From Acetobacteraceae bacterium (GTDB taxonomy: Bacteria > Pseudomonadota > Alphaproteobacteria > Acetobacterales > Acetobacteraceae): a DNA stretch of 54,010 nt. The stretch is taken from contig PLXO01000061.1 in NCBI GenBank assembly GCA_003151425.1, positions 70,066-124,075 of the forward strand, written 5' to 3'. Position numbers and translations under genes: made by a program. Position 1 is the stretch's first letter. Every line of letters starts with the position of its first letter. Shown here piece after piece: positions 16,025-25,617 of this stretch. Under the pieces are notes generated by a model. The model did no database searches. It was not told the DNA's origin and saw only the letters and a program-made list of their open reading frames with translations.

Positions 16025-17197
16025 CTATGGCGGCGCTGGCGCTGGTTGGAACCAGCCGCTTTGCCCCTTCGATCCGTGGAACCGCCCGGGCGAAATCGTT
16101 GCCAAATCCACGCCGCGGCTTGTCACAAAATCCGGAAGATTCGTCCCCGTCGCAATTGCGGCAGCAAGCTGGGCCGCGGCGGGAGCCCCCATGACTCCAT
16201 TGCCCCCTTGGCCGGCGAGCCAAATAAAACTTGGCTCGTCCGGGTCCGATCCAATCACCGGCTGTTCATCCGCCGCGAACGTGCGCAGACCGGCCCATTT
16301 GCTATGCACCCTCGGCACGCTCATCGTGGTCGCGCGCTCAATGCGGTCGATCGCCACCGCGATGTCGAACTCGTCAGGCGCGGCGTCGCAGGGTTCCGTC
16401 GCGGTCTTATCGACCGGGGAGGCCATGATCCGCCCGGCCTCCGGCTTGAAATACCAGGTCTCCGCCATGTCGAAGGTCATCGGCCATGTCCGCACATCCG
16501 TCCCTGCCGGAGGATCGAACGTGATCGCCGTTCGCCTGTAGGGCTGCAGACCCTTGGGTCGGATCCCGGCCCGTGTGGCGACCTTGTCGGCCCAGGCACC
16601 GGCGGCATTGACCACTGAAGTGGCCGTCAGGGAAGTGCCCGATGCGGCCAGGTGCCAGCGCCCGCCACGTCGCTCCAGGGAAATCGCCTCGGTCGACAGC
16701 CGCACGCTGAGGCCCTGGCCTCTCGCCAATTTCAGATAGCCCTGCAGCAGCGCATGCGCGTCGATATCCGCACATCCCGGCTCCAGCAGCGCGAGCGAAA
16801 AACCGTCCGTCCGCACGACCGGGCAGAAGGTTGGTGCCTCGCTGGCGGGTAGCAGGCGATGGTCAACGTTCCGCCGATCGAGGTCGTGGGAGGACGCCGC
16901 CAACGCGGCTTCCTCCTCGGGCGTTGCCAGATACAGCGCGCCGATCCGGCGCAGCAATGGATGATCGGCAAAACCGGGAGGTGGGTTCTCGAAGAAGGGG
17001 CGGCTTGCGGTGACCAACGCCTGCCATCCCATCGGCCCGTAGTTCTCCGAGATCACTGCGGCCGAGCGGCCGGTGCTGTGATAGCCCGGCCCCATTTCGC
17101 GCTCGATCAGGGCGACTGAGGCCAGTCTCGACAGCTCGTAAGCGACCGAGGCGCCCGCTGCGCCACCGCCGATGATGACATAGTCGAAATGTTGCAT
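16025..17197 (-). CDS. FAD-dependent D-amino-acid dehydrogenase-like oxidoreductase (DauA-like)
   Basis: A 390-residue flavoprotein of the DAO fold. The dinucleotide-binding motif IIGGGAAGAS is at the N-terminus. It is followed by GPGYHSTGRSAA, VNAAGAW, a WPMTFDMAETWYFKPEAGR stretch and the closing WAGLRTF and WLAGQGGNGV motifs. These match my memory of the Pseudomonas D-arginine dehydrogenase DauA in order and spacing. The enzyme would oxidatively deaminate a D-amino acid, passing electrons to a quinone or other acceptor. It lies 15 bp after the HAD hydrolase gene on the same strand. Other DAO-family substrates such as sarcosine or glycine cannot be excluded. Confidence 0.85.
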   Translation of the reverse strand: MQHFDYVIIGGGAAGASVAYELSRLASVALIEREMGPGYHSTGRSAAVISENYGPMGWQALVTASRPFFENPPPGFADHPLLRRIGALYLATPEEEAALAASSHDLDRRNVDHRLLPASEAPTFCPVVRTDGFSLALLEPGCADIDAHALLQGYLKLARGQGLSVRLSTEAISLERRGGRWHLAASGTSLTATSVVNAAGAWADKVATRAGIRPKGLQPYRRTAITFDPPAGTDVRTWPMTFDMAETWYFKPEAGRIMASPVDKTATEPCDAAPDEFDIAVAIDRIERATTMSVPRVHSKWAGLRTFAADEQPVIGSDPDEPSFIWLAGQGGNGVMGAPAAAQLAAAIATGTNLPDFVTSRGVDLATISPGRFHGSKGQSGWFQPAPAPP

Positions 17198-17212
17198 CGA
17201 CTGCTGGCCGTC

Positions 17213-17881
17213 TTACGGCGCGAGCGCGGCGGCGACCGCAGCAAGGTCCTGGACGTCGGGCAGGACGTGGGAGGCCGCCGCCGGATCATCGCCGGTACGG
17301 TCACGGTCCACCCAGACGCGCGCGATGCCCATGCGGCGCGCGGGCTCGATGTCATGGAACCAACTGCAAGCGGCATGCACCCAGTTGCCGTGGGCGACGC
17401 CGGTCATCCGCTCGAACTGCCGGAAGTGGCCAAGGTCCGGTTTGTAGCTGCCGACCTGCTGCGCGGTAACGACAAGATCGGGATGAGGACGGGGGAACCG
17501 CTCAAGCGTGTGGGCAAACAGATCGTCGTCGCAGTTGGTCAGGATGCCGATTTTGAAGCCGCCCGCTCGCAGACTGGCGAGCGCGCGGGGTACATCATCA
17601 TAGAGCGGCAGCTCGCCCCATCCGCGTGCGATCACGTCGGCATCGGCCGGTGGAAACGCCAGGCCGATTTGCCGCGCGGCCTGCTCCAGGCCCGTGGTGA
17701 GCACGTCGCGGTAGAGGCGGTGCGGGCGTTCGGTCTCGAGCGTGCGTTCCAATGCGTGGTAGGCGTGGATCAGTTCCTCGGTTCGCCCGCCGGCGATCGG
17801 GGTCAGCAGCGCGCGATACCCTGCGTGCCAGTCGATCAGAGTGCCAAAGCAGTCGAATGTGATCCATCGGTCGGTCGTCAT
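17213..17881 (-). CDS. HAD-superfamily hydrolase (type II haloacid dehalogenase-like)
   Basis: A 222-residue hydrolase. Motif I is FDCFGTLIDW with the nucleophile Asp10, motif II is ILTNCDD, the motif III lysine is in VGSYKPD, and motif IV is replaced by the SWFHDIEPARRMGIARVWVDR region that is common in this subgroup. Cap-domain helices follow residue 20. The substrate may be a haloacid or a small phosphate ester; sequence alone does not decide. It is the first gene of a minus-strand pair with the DAO-type oxidoreductase and diverges from the araC-type gene 132 bp away. Confidence 0.85.
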   Translation of the reverse strand: MTTDRWITFDCFGTLIDWHAGYRALLTPIAGGRTEELIHAYHALERTLETERPHRLYRDVLTTGLEQAARQIGLAFPPADADVIARGWGELPLYDDVPRALASLRAGGFKIGILTNCDDDLFAHTLERFPRPHPDLVVTAQQVGSYKPDLGHFRQFERMTGVAHGNWVHAACSWFHDIEPARRMGIARVWVDRDRTGDDPAAASHVLPDVQDLAAVAAALAP

Positions 17882-18013
17882 CGGCGGCTCTCCTGTGCGT
17901 GGAGCAAATTAGCCTGGTCGCGCGTGCGGCGTCTTGACCATGCCTCCGATTTGCTTGACCGCGCCTCCATCCGGCGGGAGGAATACGTGCCGTTCGGTCA
18001 TGGAGGGGCAGGG

Positions 18014-18745
18014 ATGCAGTCGGGACGCATGCGGCTTTCGCTCCGATCCTATCGGGAAGGCGAGGACGCGCATTCCCATGGCTTTCACCAGGCGGTGCTG
18101 CCGGTCGACGGCGTGATGGACCTCACGGTTGGCGACGCAGGCGGGTCGATCGCGTACCGGCAGGGCGTCATGATCATGCGCGGCGCACGGCATGTGTTCC
18201 GCACGCGCGGCGCCAATCGCTTCATCGTTCTCGACATGCTGCCCGGCGCGGCGCCGCCCGCGTCGCAGCGATCGCCGTTCTTCGATCTCGATGAGACGCT
18301 GGTGCAGCTTACCCGCTATGCCAGTGGCGAGTTGGTGTCGGGTGGGCTCGGCGCGGAGGGGGAATTCCATCTTGCCGCGCTGATCGCGGGAAAGATCCGG
18401 CGGTGTCTTGCGGCGTCTGACGGGGGCCTTGGCCCCATCGATCGCGCGATCGGGGTGATGCGCGCGCGTCATGCCGAGCGGCTGACAATGGCGCAGGTGG
18501 CCAGGGCGGCAGGCCTGGGCGTCAGCCGGTTCCACGACCTGTTTCGCCGCGAGACCGGGCGAACGCCGGCGGAAATGCTGGCGGATATCCGCCTGGATTG
18601 CGCCGAGGACCTGCTGGGACGGACGCGCCTGCCGATCGCCGAAATTGCGCTGCTGGTGGGGTTTTCGGAGCAGAGCGCGCTGACGCGGAGTTTGCGGCGG
18701 CGGCGTGGAACTACGCCCCGCGCCCTGCGCCGTGGCGACGCGTAG
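18014..18745 (+). CDS. AraC-family transcriptional regulator
   Basis: A 243-residue regulator with an N-terminal cupin-like sensor (SLRSYREGEDAHSHGFHQAVLPVDG, histidines included) and a C-terminal double helix-turn-helix (LTMAQVARAAGLGVSRFHDLFRRETGRTPAEML, then IAEIALLVGFSEQSALTRSLRRRRGTTPR). The start at 18014 follows GGAGGGG by five bases. The open frame runs upstream to 17189, but that part is antisense to the HAD gene and is not credible. It most likely regulates the divergent HAD/D-amino-acid dehydrogenase pair through the shared 132-bp intergenic region. Confidence 0.85.
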   Translation: MQSGRMRLSLRSYREGEDAHSHGFHQAVLPVDGVMDLTVGDAGGSIAYRQGVMIMRGARHVFRTRGANRFIVLDMLPGAAPPASQRSPFFDLDETLVQLTRYASGELVSGGLGAEGEFHLAALIAGKIRRCLAASDGGLGPIDRAIGVMRARHAERLTMAQVARAAGLGVSRFHDLFRRETGRTPAEMLADIRLDCAEDLLGRTRLPIAEIALLVGFSEQSALTRSLRRRRGTTPRALRRGDA

Positions 18746-18776
18746 TTCGAGGCCACGACCCGATCGGTCACAATTG

Positions 18777-18803
18777 GCCGAAAGCGGAATGACCGCTTCC
18801 GGC
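18777..18803 (+). terminator. hairpin after the araC-type gene
   Basis: An inverted repeat of about 11 bp with one mismatch (GCCGAAAGCGG / CCGCTTCCGGC, AATGA loop) lies 31 bp after the AraC stop. No T-run follows, so it may be a degenerate dispersed repeat rather than a true intrinsic terminator. The rest of 18746-19043 shows no gene. Confidence 0.35.
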
Positions 18804-19043
18804 TGGCACGATAGCAAAGCGGACGCGGCGGCCCTACGTCCGACATGGGTCGCTATCTGCCGAAGGGGTCGGCCGGCGATCACCAAAGCGGTCATTGCCA
18901 AGTAAGATCGAGAGTGGCTCCAGGCCCAATTACCGCCCGTCTCGTCGATCTGTTGCGCTCTCGAAAGCGACCCACCGCGCGACGGACGCCGCTCTTTACG
19001 ACTCTTGACGCGTGTGATCCATAGGGGGCGGAGGTGAATCGCC

Positions 19044-21215
19044 TTGCTAACTGATCGCCATAAGGAAATTGCGGGCAAAATCTGGGAGATAGCCAACCGT
19101 CTGCGCGGGCCTTACCGCCCGCCGCAATACCGGCTGGTCATGCTGCCGATGGTGGTGCTGCGCCGCCTCGATTGCGTGCTGGAGCCGACCAAGGACGCGG
19201 TGTTGGCCGAGCACGCGCGACTTGTCGCCGCCGGTACCCCGGAAAACGCCATACCGCGTCTGTTGACCCGCGTGGTCGGGCAAGGCCGCAAGCAGCCCCT
19301 CTACAACACCAGCCCCTACACCTTCCAAAAGCTGCTGGGTGACAGCGAGAACATCGCGCCTAATCTCGTCGCCTTCATCAATGGCTTCTCTGACACGGCG
19401 CGGCGCATCTTCGACAAGTTCAAGTTCGGCGATCAGATCGAGAAACTCGATTCGAGCAACCGCCTCTATGCGATCGTTCAGGCAATGGCCGGGGTCGACC
19501 TGCACCCGAACCGGGTCAGCAACATCGAGATGGGCTACATCTTCGAGCACCTCGTCATGCGCTTCAACGAGCAGGCGAACGAGGAGGCGGGCGATCACTT
19601 CACCCCGCGCGAGGTGATCAGGCTGATGACCCACCTCGTGTACACCGGCGAGGAGGACGTCTACAAACCCGGTGTCTACCGGGAGATTTTCGACCCGGCC
19701 TGCGGCACCGGCGGCATGCTGTCGGTGTCGGAGGAAACGATCCGCGCCGGGAACGCCTCGGCCAATCTCGGCCTCTACGGGCAGGAATACAACGACGAGA
19801 GCTGGGCGATCTGCTGCTCGGACATGCTCATCAAGGACGAAGAGACCGACAATATCGTCCTCGGCGACTCGCTGGGCGACGGCAAGACCAGCGACGGCTT
19901 TCCCGGCCGCCAGTTCCACTACATGCTCGCCAACCCGCCGTTTGGTGTGGAATGGAAAGATCAGCAGAATGTCGTCGAGAAGGAGGCCAGGGAGCTGGGT
20001 TTCTCCGGCCGGTTCGGCGCTGGCCTTCCCGCGATCAACGATGGCTCGCTGCTGTTTCTCCAGCACATGATCTCGAAGATGAAGGCCCCGCCGGCGAATG
20101 GCGGCGAGGGGTCCAAGATCGCCATCATCTTCAACGGCTCGCCTTTGTTCAGCGGCGATGCCGGGTCCGGCTCATCCAACATCCGGCGCTGGATTATCGA
20201 GAACGATTGGCTCGACGCGATCATCGGACTGCCGGACCAGCTTTTCTACAATACCGGCATATTCACCTATATTTGGCTGGTCACTAACCGCAAGGCGGCG
20301 GAACGGCGCGGTAACGTGCAGTTGATTGACGGCACCCGCTTCTTCCAAAAGATGAAGAAGAGCCTGAACAATAAGCGCAACGAGCTGAGCGAGGCGCACA
20401 TCGACCGACTGACCGAGATCTACGGCAACTTCCGCAACGGTGAGCGGGAGGCGGTAATGGTCGACGGGCGTCCCGAGAAGCGCGTGGTCAGCCGCGTCTT
20501 CGAGAACCGCGAATTCGGCTTCCTCAAGGTGACAGTCGAACGGCCGCTCCGCCTCAATTTCGAGGCGACGGCAGAGCGGATCGCGAGGCTGGGCGAGCAA
20601 TCCGCCTTCGCCAACCTGGCCGTGTCCAAGAAACGCAAGGACGCCAATGTCGCGGCGACCGAAGAGGAAGAGGGACGCACCGAGCAGGAGTCGACCCGCG
20701 CCGTGCTGGCATCGCTGGCCGGTAAAGGGCGCTATATGGATCGGGAGAGGTTCGAAACGGACCTGGATGCCGCCGCCAGGCACGCCGAATTGAGGCTCCC
20801 CGGCCCGATCAAGAAGGCGATCTTCGCCGCGCTGGGCGAGCGCGATGCGGCGGCGGCAATCTGCCGCGACGGCAAGGGAAGGCCGGAGCCGGATAGCGAG
20901 TTGCGCGATACCGAAAACATCCCGCTGCCGGCGGGTACCGCGTTGCCCCTGCCGATGAAGTTCGGGCCGGACATGCCGAATGACGATCTGATGGCGGCCA
21001 TGCGCCCGGTCGTCGACGCCTACATCGCGGCCGAGGTGCTGCCGCATGTGCCCGATGCCTGGGTCGATTACGCCAAGACCAAGGTCGGCTATGAAATCCC
21101 AGTCAACCGGCATTTCTACGTTTACAAGCCGCCGCGCCCGCTGACCGAGATCGGGGCGGACATCGCGGCGTTGGAAAGCGAGATCGCTAGGTTACTCAAG
21201 GGCCTGGTGGCGTGA
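19044..21215 (+). CDS. hsdM: type I restriction-modification DNA methyltransferase subunit
   Basis: A 723-residue N6-adenine methyltransferase. An N-terminal helical HsdM domain is followed by the AdoMet site FDPACGTGGML and the catalytic motif NPPFG in MLANPPFGVEWK. The start is TTG, supported by a near-perfect GGAGGTGA seven bases upstream; no better start is in frame. At 723 residues it is longer than classical HsdM (about 500-530), with an additional C-terminal region after about residue 500 that resembles larger HsdM relatives. With HsdS it methylates the host recognition site; with HsdR it restricts unmodified DNA. The stop overlaps the hsdS start by 4 bp. Confidence 0.95.
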   Translation: MLTDRHKEIAGKIWEIANRLRGPYRPPQYRLVMLPMVVLRRLDCVLEPTKDAVLAEHARLVAAGTPENAIPRLLTRVVGQGRKQPLYNTSPYTFQKLLGDSENIAPNLVAFINGFSDTARRIFDKFKFGDQIEKLDSSNRLYAIVQAMAGVDLHPNRVSNIEMGYIFEHLVMRFNEQANEEAGDHFTPREVIRLMTHLVYTGEEDVYKPGVYREIFDPACGTGGMLSVSEETIRAGNASANLGLYGQEYNDESWAICCSDMLIKDEETDNIVLGDSLGDGKTSDGFPGRQFHYMLANPPFGVEWKDQQNVVEKEARELGFSGRFGAGLPAINDGSLLFLQHMISKMKAPPANGGEGSKIAIIFNGSPLFSGDAGSGSSNIRRWIIENDWLDAIIGLPDQLFYNTGIFTYIWLVTNRKAAERRGNVQLIDGTRFFQKMKKSLNNKRNELSEAHIDRLTEIYGNFRNGEREAVMVDGRPEKRVVSRVFENREFGFLKVTVERPLRLNFEATAERIARLGEQSAFANLAVSKKRKDANVAATEEEEGRTEQESTRAVLASLAGKGRYMDRERFETDLDAAARHAELRLPGPIKKAIFAALGERDAAAAICRDGKGRPEPDSELRDTENIPLPAGTALPLPMKFGPDMPNDDLMAAMRPVVDAYIAAEVLPHVPDAWVDYAKTKVGYEIPVNRHFYVYKPPRPLTEIGADIAALESEIARLLKGLVA

Positions 21216-22525
21216 CAACCGCGCCCGAGAGGGTCCGACAAGCCTATGGCTCCCTTGCCGCCGGCTGGCGACTTGAAAAATTGAAATTCTTCGCTACGGC
21301 GCGTAACAGCAACGTCGATAAGACGATCTCCGACGACGAGGAGCCAGTTTCCCTTTGTAACTACACAGACGTCTATTACAATGACCGCATCACGCCGGAC
21401 TTGGCGTTCATGATGGGGTCCGCAACGCCGGCAGAAATCGAGAAATTCCAACTAAAGCGCGATCACGTTATCATAACCAAAGATAGTGAGGAATGGGACG
21501 ATATTGGCATTCCGGCGCTCGTCGTCGAGGACATGCCAGAGGTATTATGTGGTTATCACCTCTCCATTCTTGAGCCAGGACCGGAACTTGATGGTGGTTT
21601 CCTGGCTTGGCTCTGCCGTTCGGACCCGTTGAACAATCAGTTCAAGTTGGGAGCGAATGGCGTGACTCGCTATGGGCTAGGGCAATACCCGTTAAAGAAC
21701 GCCTTCGTTGCCTTACCACCTCTCGACACCCAGAAGCGCACCGCGGCCTTTCTGGATGAGAAGATGGCGCGGATCGACGGGCTGATCGAGAAGAAGCGGG
21801 CGTTGCTGGACCGACTGGCGGAGAAGCGGCAGGCAATCATCACTCAGGCCGTCACCAAGGGCCTCAACCCCGCCGCCCCAATGAAAGACAGCGGCATCGA
21901 CTGGCTCGGCCAGATACCGGCGCATTGGGAAACGTTGCCTTTACGGCGCGTTGCCCGCCGCGTCGTCACCGGGCGGACTCCTCCAGGCGCCGCCGGCGAT
22001 TACTTCGCTGATGGCGAAATTCCGTGGTTCACGCCGGGCGATTTCAACGGGGGACTGTTGCTGGATTCAGCCGAGAAGGCCCTTCAAGCCGAGGCTTTCG
22101 ACGAAGGGCTTGCTTTGCGTTACCCGCCGAACTCGGTGTTGCTGGTTGGCATCGGGGCGACCTTGGGCAAGGTTGCAGTAGCGACAGTTCGATGCTCTTC
22201 GAACCAACAGATCAATGCAATCATCCTCGAAGCGGGAAATAACCCTGTCTACCTTGCCTATTTCCTCCACGCCGTTAGGCCGGAGGTGAGGATAACGGCG
22301 AGCGGCAACACGCTGCCGATCCTGAACCAGGACAAGACCAAATCACTAATTGTGCTGCGCCCTCCGTCGGACGAACAGCAGAAAATTGCCGATCTCCTCG
22401 CTGAGAATGATCGTGGGCTTGAGCACGTTACTAGCGAAGTGGGGCGCAGCATCGCAATGCTTGGTGAACATCGCTCCGCCCTGATTACTGCCGCCGTGAC
22501 CGGCCAAATCGAGGGGTTACGCTGA
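21212..22525 (+). CDS. hsdS: type I restriction-modification specificity subunit
   Basis: A 437-residue specificity subunit with two target-recognition domains. The first covers about residues 1-165. It is followed by a conserved helical spacer (TQKRTAAFLDEKMARIDGLIEKKRALLDRLAEKRQAIITQAVTKGL). The second starts at SGIDWLGQIPAHWETLPLRRVA, and a second helical spacer ends the protein (QQKIADLLAENDRGLEHVTSEVGRSIAMLGEHRSALITAAVTGQI). The start is GTG, embedded in the hsdM stop (GTGA). The protein sets which bipartite sequence is methylated. Codon use in the recognition domains is visibly less GC-rich than in hsdM and hsdR, as usual for exchanged recognition domains. Confidence 0.95.
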   Translation: MTTAPERVRQAYGSLAAGWRLEKLKFFATARNSNVDKTISDDEEPVSLCNYTDVYYNDRITPDLAFMMGSATPAEIEKFQLKRDHVIITKDSEEWDDIGIPALVVEDMPEVLCGYHLSILEPGPELDGGFLAWLCRSDPLNNQFKLGANGVTRYGLGQYPLKNAFVALPPLDTQKRTAAFLDEKMARIDGLIEKKRALLDRLAEKRQAIITQAVTKGLNPAAPMKDSGIDWLGQIPAHWETLPLRRVARRVVTGRTPPGAAGDYFADGEIPWFTPGDFNGGLLLDSAEKALQAEAFDEGLALRYPPNSVLLVGIGATLGKVAVATVRCSSNQQINAIILEAGNNPVYLAYFLHAVRPEVRITASGNTLPILNQDKTKSLIVLRPPSDEQQKIADLLAENDRGLEHVTSEVGRSIAMLGEHRSALITAAVTGQIEGLR

Positions 22526-25500
22526 TGGCCAGCCATACCGAACACGCCTTCGAATCCGCTATAGAACACGGCCTCACCACGCAGGGCGGCTACGAAAAAC
22601 GCCCACCCGCCGCGTTCGATCCGGTCTCCGCGCTATTCCCGGTGGATGTCATCGCCTTCATCCGCGACAGCCAGCCCGCTCGTTGGGCGCAGCTTGAGGC
22701 GATGCTGAAGGATCGCGCCGCCGCCACGGTCATCGACAGCCTGACCAAGGAACTCGCGACCAAAGGCACGCTGGGCGTGCTGCGCCACGGGTTCAAATGC
22801 TATGGCAAGGAACTGCGACTCGCCTATTTCCAGCCCAATAGCGGCATGAACCTGGAAAGCGCCGCGCGCTACGATGCCAACCGGCTAACCATCCGGCGCC
22901 AACTCGCATTCCCCTCCACCGTGCTGAAACGGCCCGACGGCACACCGCGCACCTGCGTCATCGACGTGGTGCTCAGCGTGAACGGGCTGCCTGTCGCCAC
23001 CGTGGAGCTGAAGAACCCGCTCACCGGGCAGCGCGCCAAAGACGCCTGCAAGCAGTACATGACCGACCGGGACGGGCGTGATCCGCTGTTCCGTTTCAAG
23101 GAGCGCGCGCTGGTTCATTTCGCTGTCGATCCAGACGAAGCCTGGATGACGACAGAACTGAAGGGCGCCGAAACCCTGTTCCTCCCCTTCAACCGAGGGC
23201 ACAAATTCGGCGCTGGCAATCCGCCGGTCGAGGGCAATTGGAAGACGCATTATCTCTGGGACGAGGTACTGCGGGCCGACAGCCTGCTCGACATCCTTCA
23301 GCGCTTCATGCATCTCGAGGTGACCGAGCGCACGGTGGACGCCCCCACCGGCAAACGCAAGGTGCGGCGGGAAGCGATGATCTTCCCGCGCTATCATCAG
23401 TTGGACGCCGTCAGGAAGCTGGTCTCCCACGCGCGACAGCACGGGCCGGGCCGCAACTACCTGGTCCAGCACTCCGCCGGCTCGGGGAAATCGAACAGCA
23501 TCGCCTGGGTCGCGCACCGGCTGGCGAGCCTGCACGACTCCGCCGACGCCAAAGTATTCGACTCGGTCATCGTCATCACCGACCGGCTCGTGCTCGACCA
23601 GCAATTGCAGAACACCGTCTATCAGTTCGAGCACAAGACCGGCGTGGTCGAGAAGATCGAGGAGAATACGCAGCAGCTCGCCAAAGCGCTTGCCGGCGGG
23701 GTGCCGATCATCATCTCGACCATCCAGAAATTCCCCTTCATCAGCCAAGCCATCCGCACCCTGGAGAACAAGGGCGAAGGGGTGACGCTGAACACCGCTG
23801 GGAAGCGCTTCGCCGTGATCGTGGACGAGGCGCACAGTTCGCAATCCGGCGAGACGGTGGCGGCGCTCAAGGGCATTCTGAACAAGGACGGCATCGCCGA
23901 CGCCATCGCCGCGCAGCTCGGCGAGGAGGAGGACGACGCGCTCTCCGAGGAGACCAAGGCCGCCATCCGCAAGGAGATGATGAGCCGGGCGCGGCAGCCC
24001 AACCTCAGCTTCTTCGCCTTCACCGCCACGCCCAAGTTCAAGACCAAGGCGGTGTTCGACGAGCCGGGGCCGACTGGCGCCGCGCCGTTTCATGAATACT
24101 CGATGCGGCAGGCGATCGAGGAAGGCTTCATCCTCGACGTGCTTCAGAACTACACCACTTACAAGCGCTTCTTCGGCCTGGTGAAGCAGGTCGAGCAAGA
24201 CCCCGAAGTGCCGAAGAAGGCGGCGGCCAAGGCACTGGGCCAATTCCTGGAACTGCACCCTGTCAACATCGAGCAGGTGGTGCAGGTTATCATCGAGCAT
24301 TTCCGCCTGAAGGTGATGCATGATCTGGGCGGGCGGGCCAAGGCGATGGTCGTCACTGCCTCGCGCCTCTCCGCTGTCAAATACAAGCAGGCGTTCGATC
24401 GCTACATCAAGGACAAGGGCTATACCGGCATCCGCGCGTTGGTGGCCTTCTCCGGCACGGTCGTGGACCCGGACCAGCCGGGATCGGGCTTCACCGAAGT
24501 CGCCATGAACGACGGCCTGCCGGAACGCGAACTGGCCGAACGGTTCGCCGGTGAGGCGTATCGGGTGCTCATCGTCGCGGAGAAATATCAGACCGGTTTT
24601 GATCAGCCGCTGTTACAGACCATGTATGTGGTCAAGAGGCTGGCGGGCGTGCAGGCGGTGCAGACGCTCTCGCGCCTCAATCGCACAGCCCCCGGCAAGA
24701 CACGCACCTTCGTTCTCGATTTCCGCAATGAGGAAGAGGACATCTTCAAGGCGTTCAAGCAGTATTACGAGACGACGCCTATCGGCGAGAACGCCGACCC
24801 GCAGAAGCTGAACGAGCTGCATCACAAGCTGCTGCAATCCGCCATCTTCACGCCGCAAGACGTAACAGAATTCGCCGCCGTCTGGTTCAAGGCACGTCGT
24901 GACCCAAGCGGGCAGGACCACAAGCAGATAAACGCAATCCTCGATCGCTGCGTCGCCCGCTTCATAGAGCATGAGGAAGCGGCGCAGGAGGAGTTTCGCG
25001 GGCTGTTGATCGCGTTCCGCAACCTGTATGGTTTCCTCTCGCAGATACTCCCCTATTTCGATGATGAGTTGGAGCGGCTCTACGCCTTCGTGCGCCACCT
25101 GGCGTCCAAGCTGCCCCATCCCGGAGACGGCACCAAGTTCACGATTGATGACGAAGTGGCGCTCAAGTTCTTCCGTCTGCAACAGGTCAGCGAGGGCGCC
25201 ATCGACCTGTCACCAGGCGAGGCGGACCCGCTCAAAGGGCCGACGGATGTGGGCACCGGACGGCAGCCGGATACGGAGGTCGCTCTGTCCACGCTTGTCG
25301 ATCAGCTCAACGAGCGGTTCGGGACAAGTTTCACGGAAGCCGACCAGCTTTTCTTCGATCAGGTTCGCGCCACAGCCGAGCGCGACGAGAAGGTTGTCGA
25401 GGCCGCGAAGGCGAACAGCGAGGCCAACTTCTCAGCCTTCTTCGGCCGCATTCTCGACGACCTCTTCATCCAACGGATGGACGGCAACCAGGAAATCTTC

Positions 25501-25617
25501 AACCGCGTGATGAGCGACAAACGGTTTCGTGCGGTAGCGCAAGACCATTTGACACAAGAGGTGTACCGACGCGTTCGTCAGGATGAACCGACGAATGATA
25601 TTGACCAGGTCGTCTAA
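22525..25617 (+). CDS. hsdR: type I restriction endonuclease/translocase subunit
   Basis: A 1030-residue motor-nuclease. The N-terminal nuclease domain has the conserved D...ExK pattern around VIDVVLSVNGLPVATVELKNPLTGQ. The helicase domain has Walker A QHSAGSGKSNSIAW, the DEAH box VDEAHSSQSG and the motif III-like FFAFTATPK. RecA2 motifs include EKYQTGFDQPLLQTMYV and QTLSRLNRTAPGK. It translocates DNA and cuts at a distance when the HsdMS complex meets unmodified sites. Its ATG overlaps the hsdS stop by one base (TGATG), so the three genes are translationally coupled. It appears intact. Confidence 0.95.
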   Translation: MASHTEHAFESAIEHGLTTQGGYEKRPPAAFDPVSALFPVDVIAFIRDSQPARWAQLEAMLKDRAAATVIDSLTKELATKGTLGVLRHGFKCYGKELRLAYFQPNSGMNLESAARYDANRLTIRRQLAFPSTVLKRPDGTPRTCVIDVVLSVNGLPVATVELKNPLTGQRAKDACKQYMTDRDGRDPLFRFKERALVHFAVDPDEAWMTTELKGAETLFLPFNRGHKFGAGNPPVEGNWKTHYLWDEVLRADSLLDILQRFMHLEVTERTVDAPTGKRKVRREAMIFPRYHQLDAVRKLVSHARQHGPGRNYLVQHSAGSGKSNSIAWVAHRLASLHDSADAKVFDSVIVITDRLVLDQQLQNTVYQFEHKTGVVEKIEENTQQLAKALAGGVPIIISTIQKFPFISQAIRTLENKGEGVTLNTAGKRFAVIVDEAHSSQSGETVAALKGILNKDGIADAIAAQLGEEEDDALSEETKAAIRKEMMSRARQPNLSFFAFTATPKFKTKAVFDEPGPTGAAPFHEYSMRQAIEEGFILDVLQNYTTYKRFFGLVKQVEQDPEVPKKAAAKALGQFLELHPVNIEQVVQVIIEHFRLKVMHDLGGRAKAMVVTASRLSAVKYKQAFDRYIKDKGYTGIRALVAFSGTVVDPDQPGSGFTEVAMNDGLPERELAERFAGEAYRVLIVAEKYQTGFDQPLLQTMYVVKRLAGVQAVQTLSRLNRTAPGKTRTFVLDFRNEEEDIFKAFKQYYETTPIGENADPQKLNELHHKLLQSAIFTPQDVTEFAAVWFKARRDPSGQDHKQINAILDRCVARFIEHEEAAQEEFRGLLIAFRNLYGFLSQILPYFDDELERLYAFVRHLASKLPHPGDGTKFTIDDEVALKFFRLQQVSEGAIDLSPGEADPLKGPTDVGTGRQPDTEVALSTLVDQLNERFGTSFTEADQLFFDQVRATAERDEKVVEAAKANSEANFSAFFGRILDDLFIQRMDGNQEIFNRVMSDKRFRAVAQDHLTQEVYRRVRQDEPTNDIDQVV

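Noticed and set aside
17189..18013. N-terminal 275 codons of the long open frame ending in the AraC gene
   Set aside because: Antisense to the well-supported HAD gene; a good ribosome binding site and start occur at 18014.
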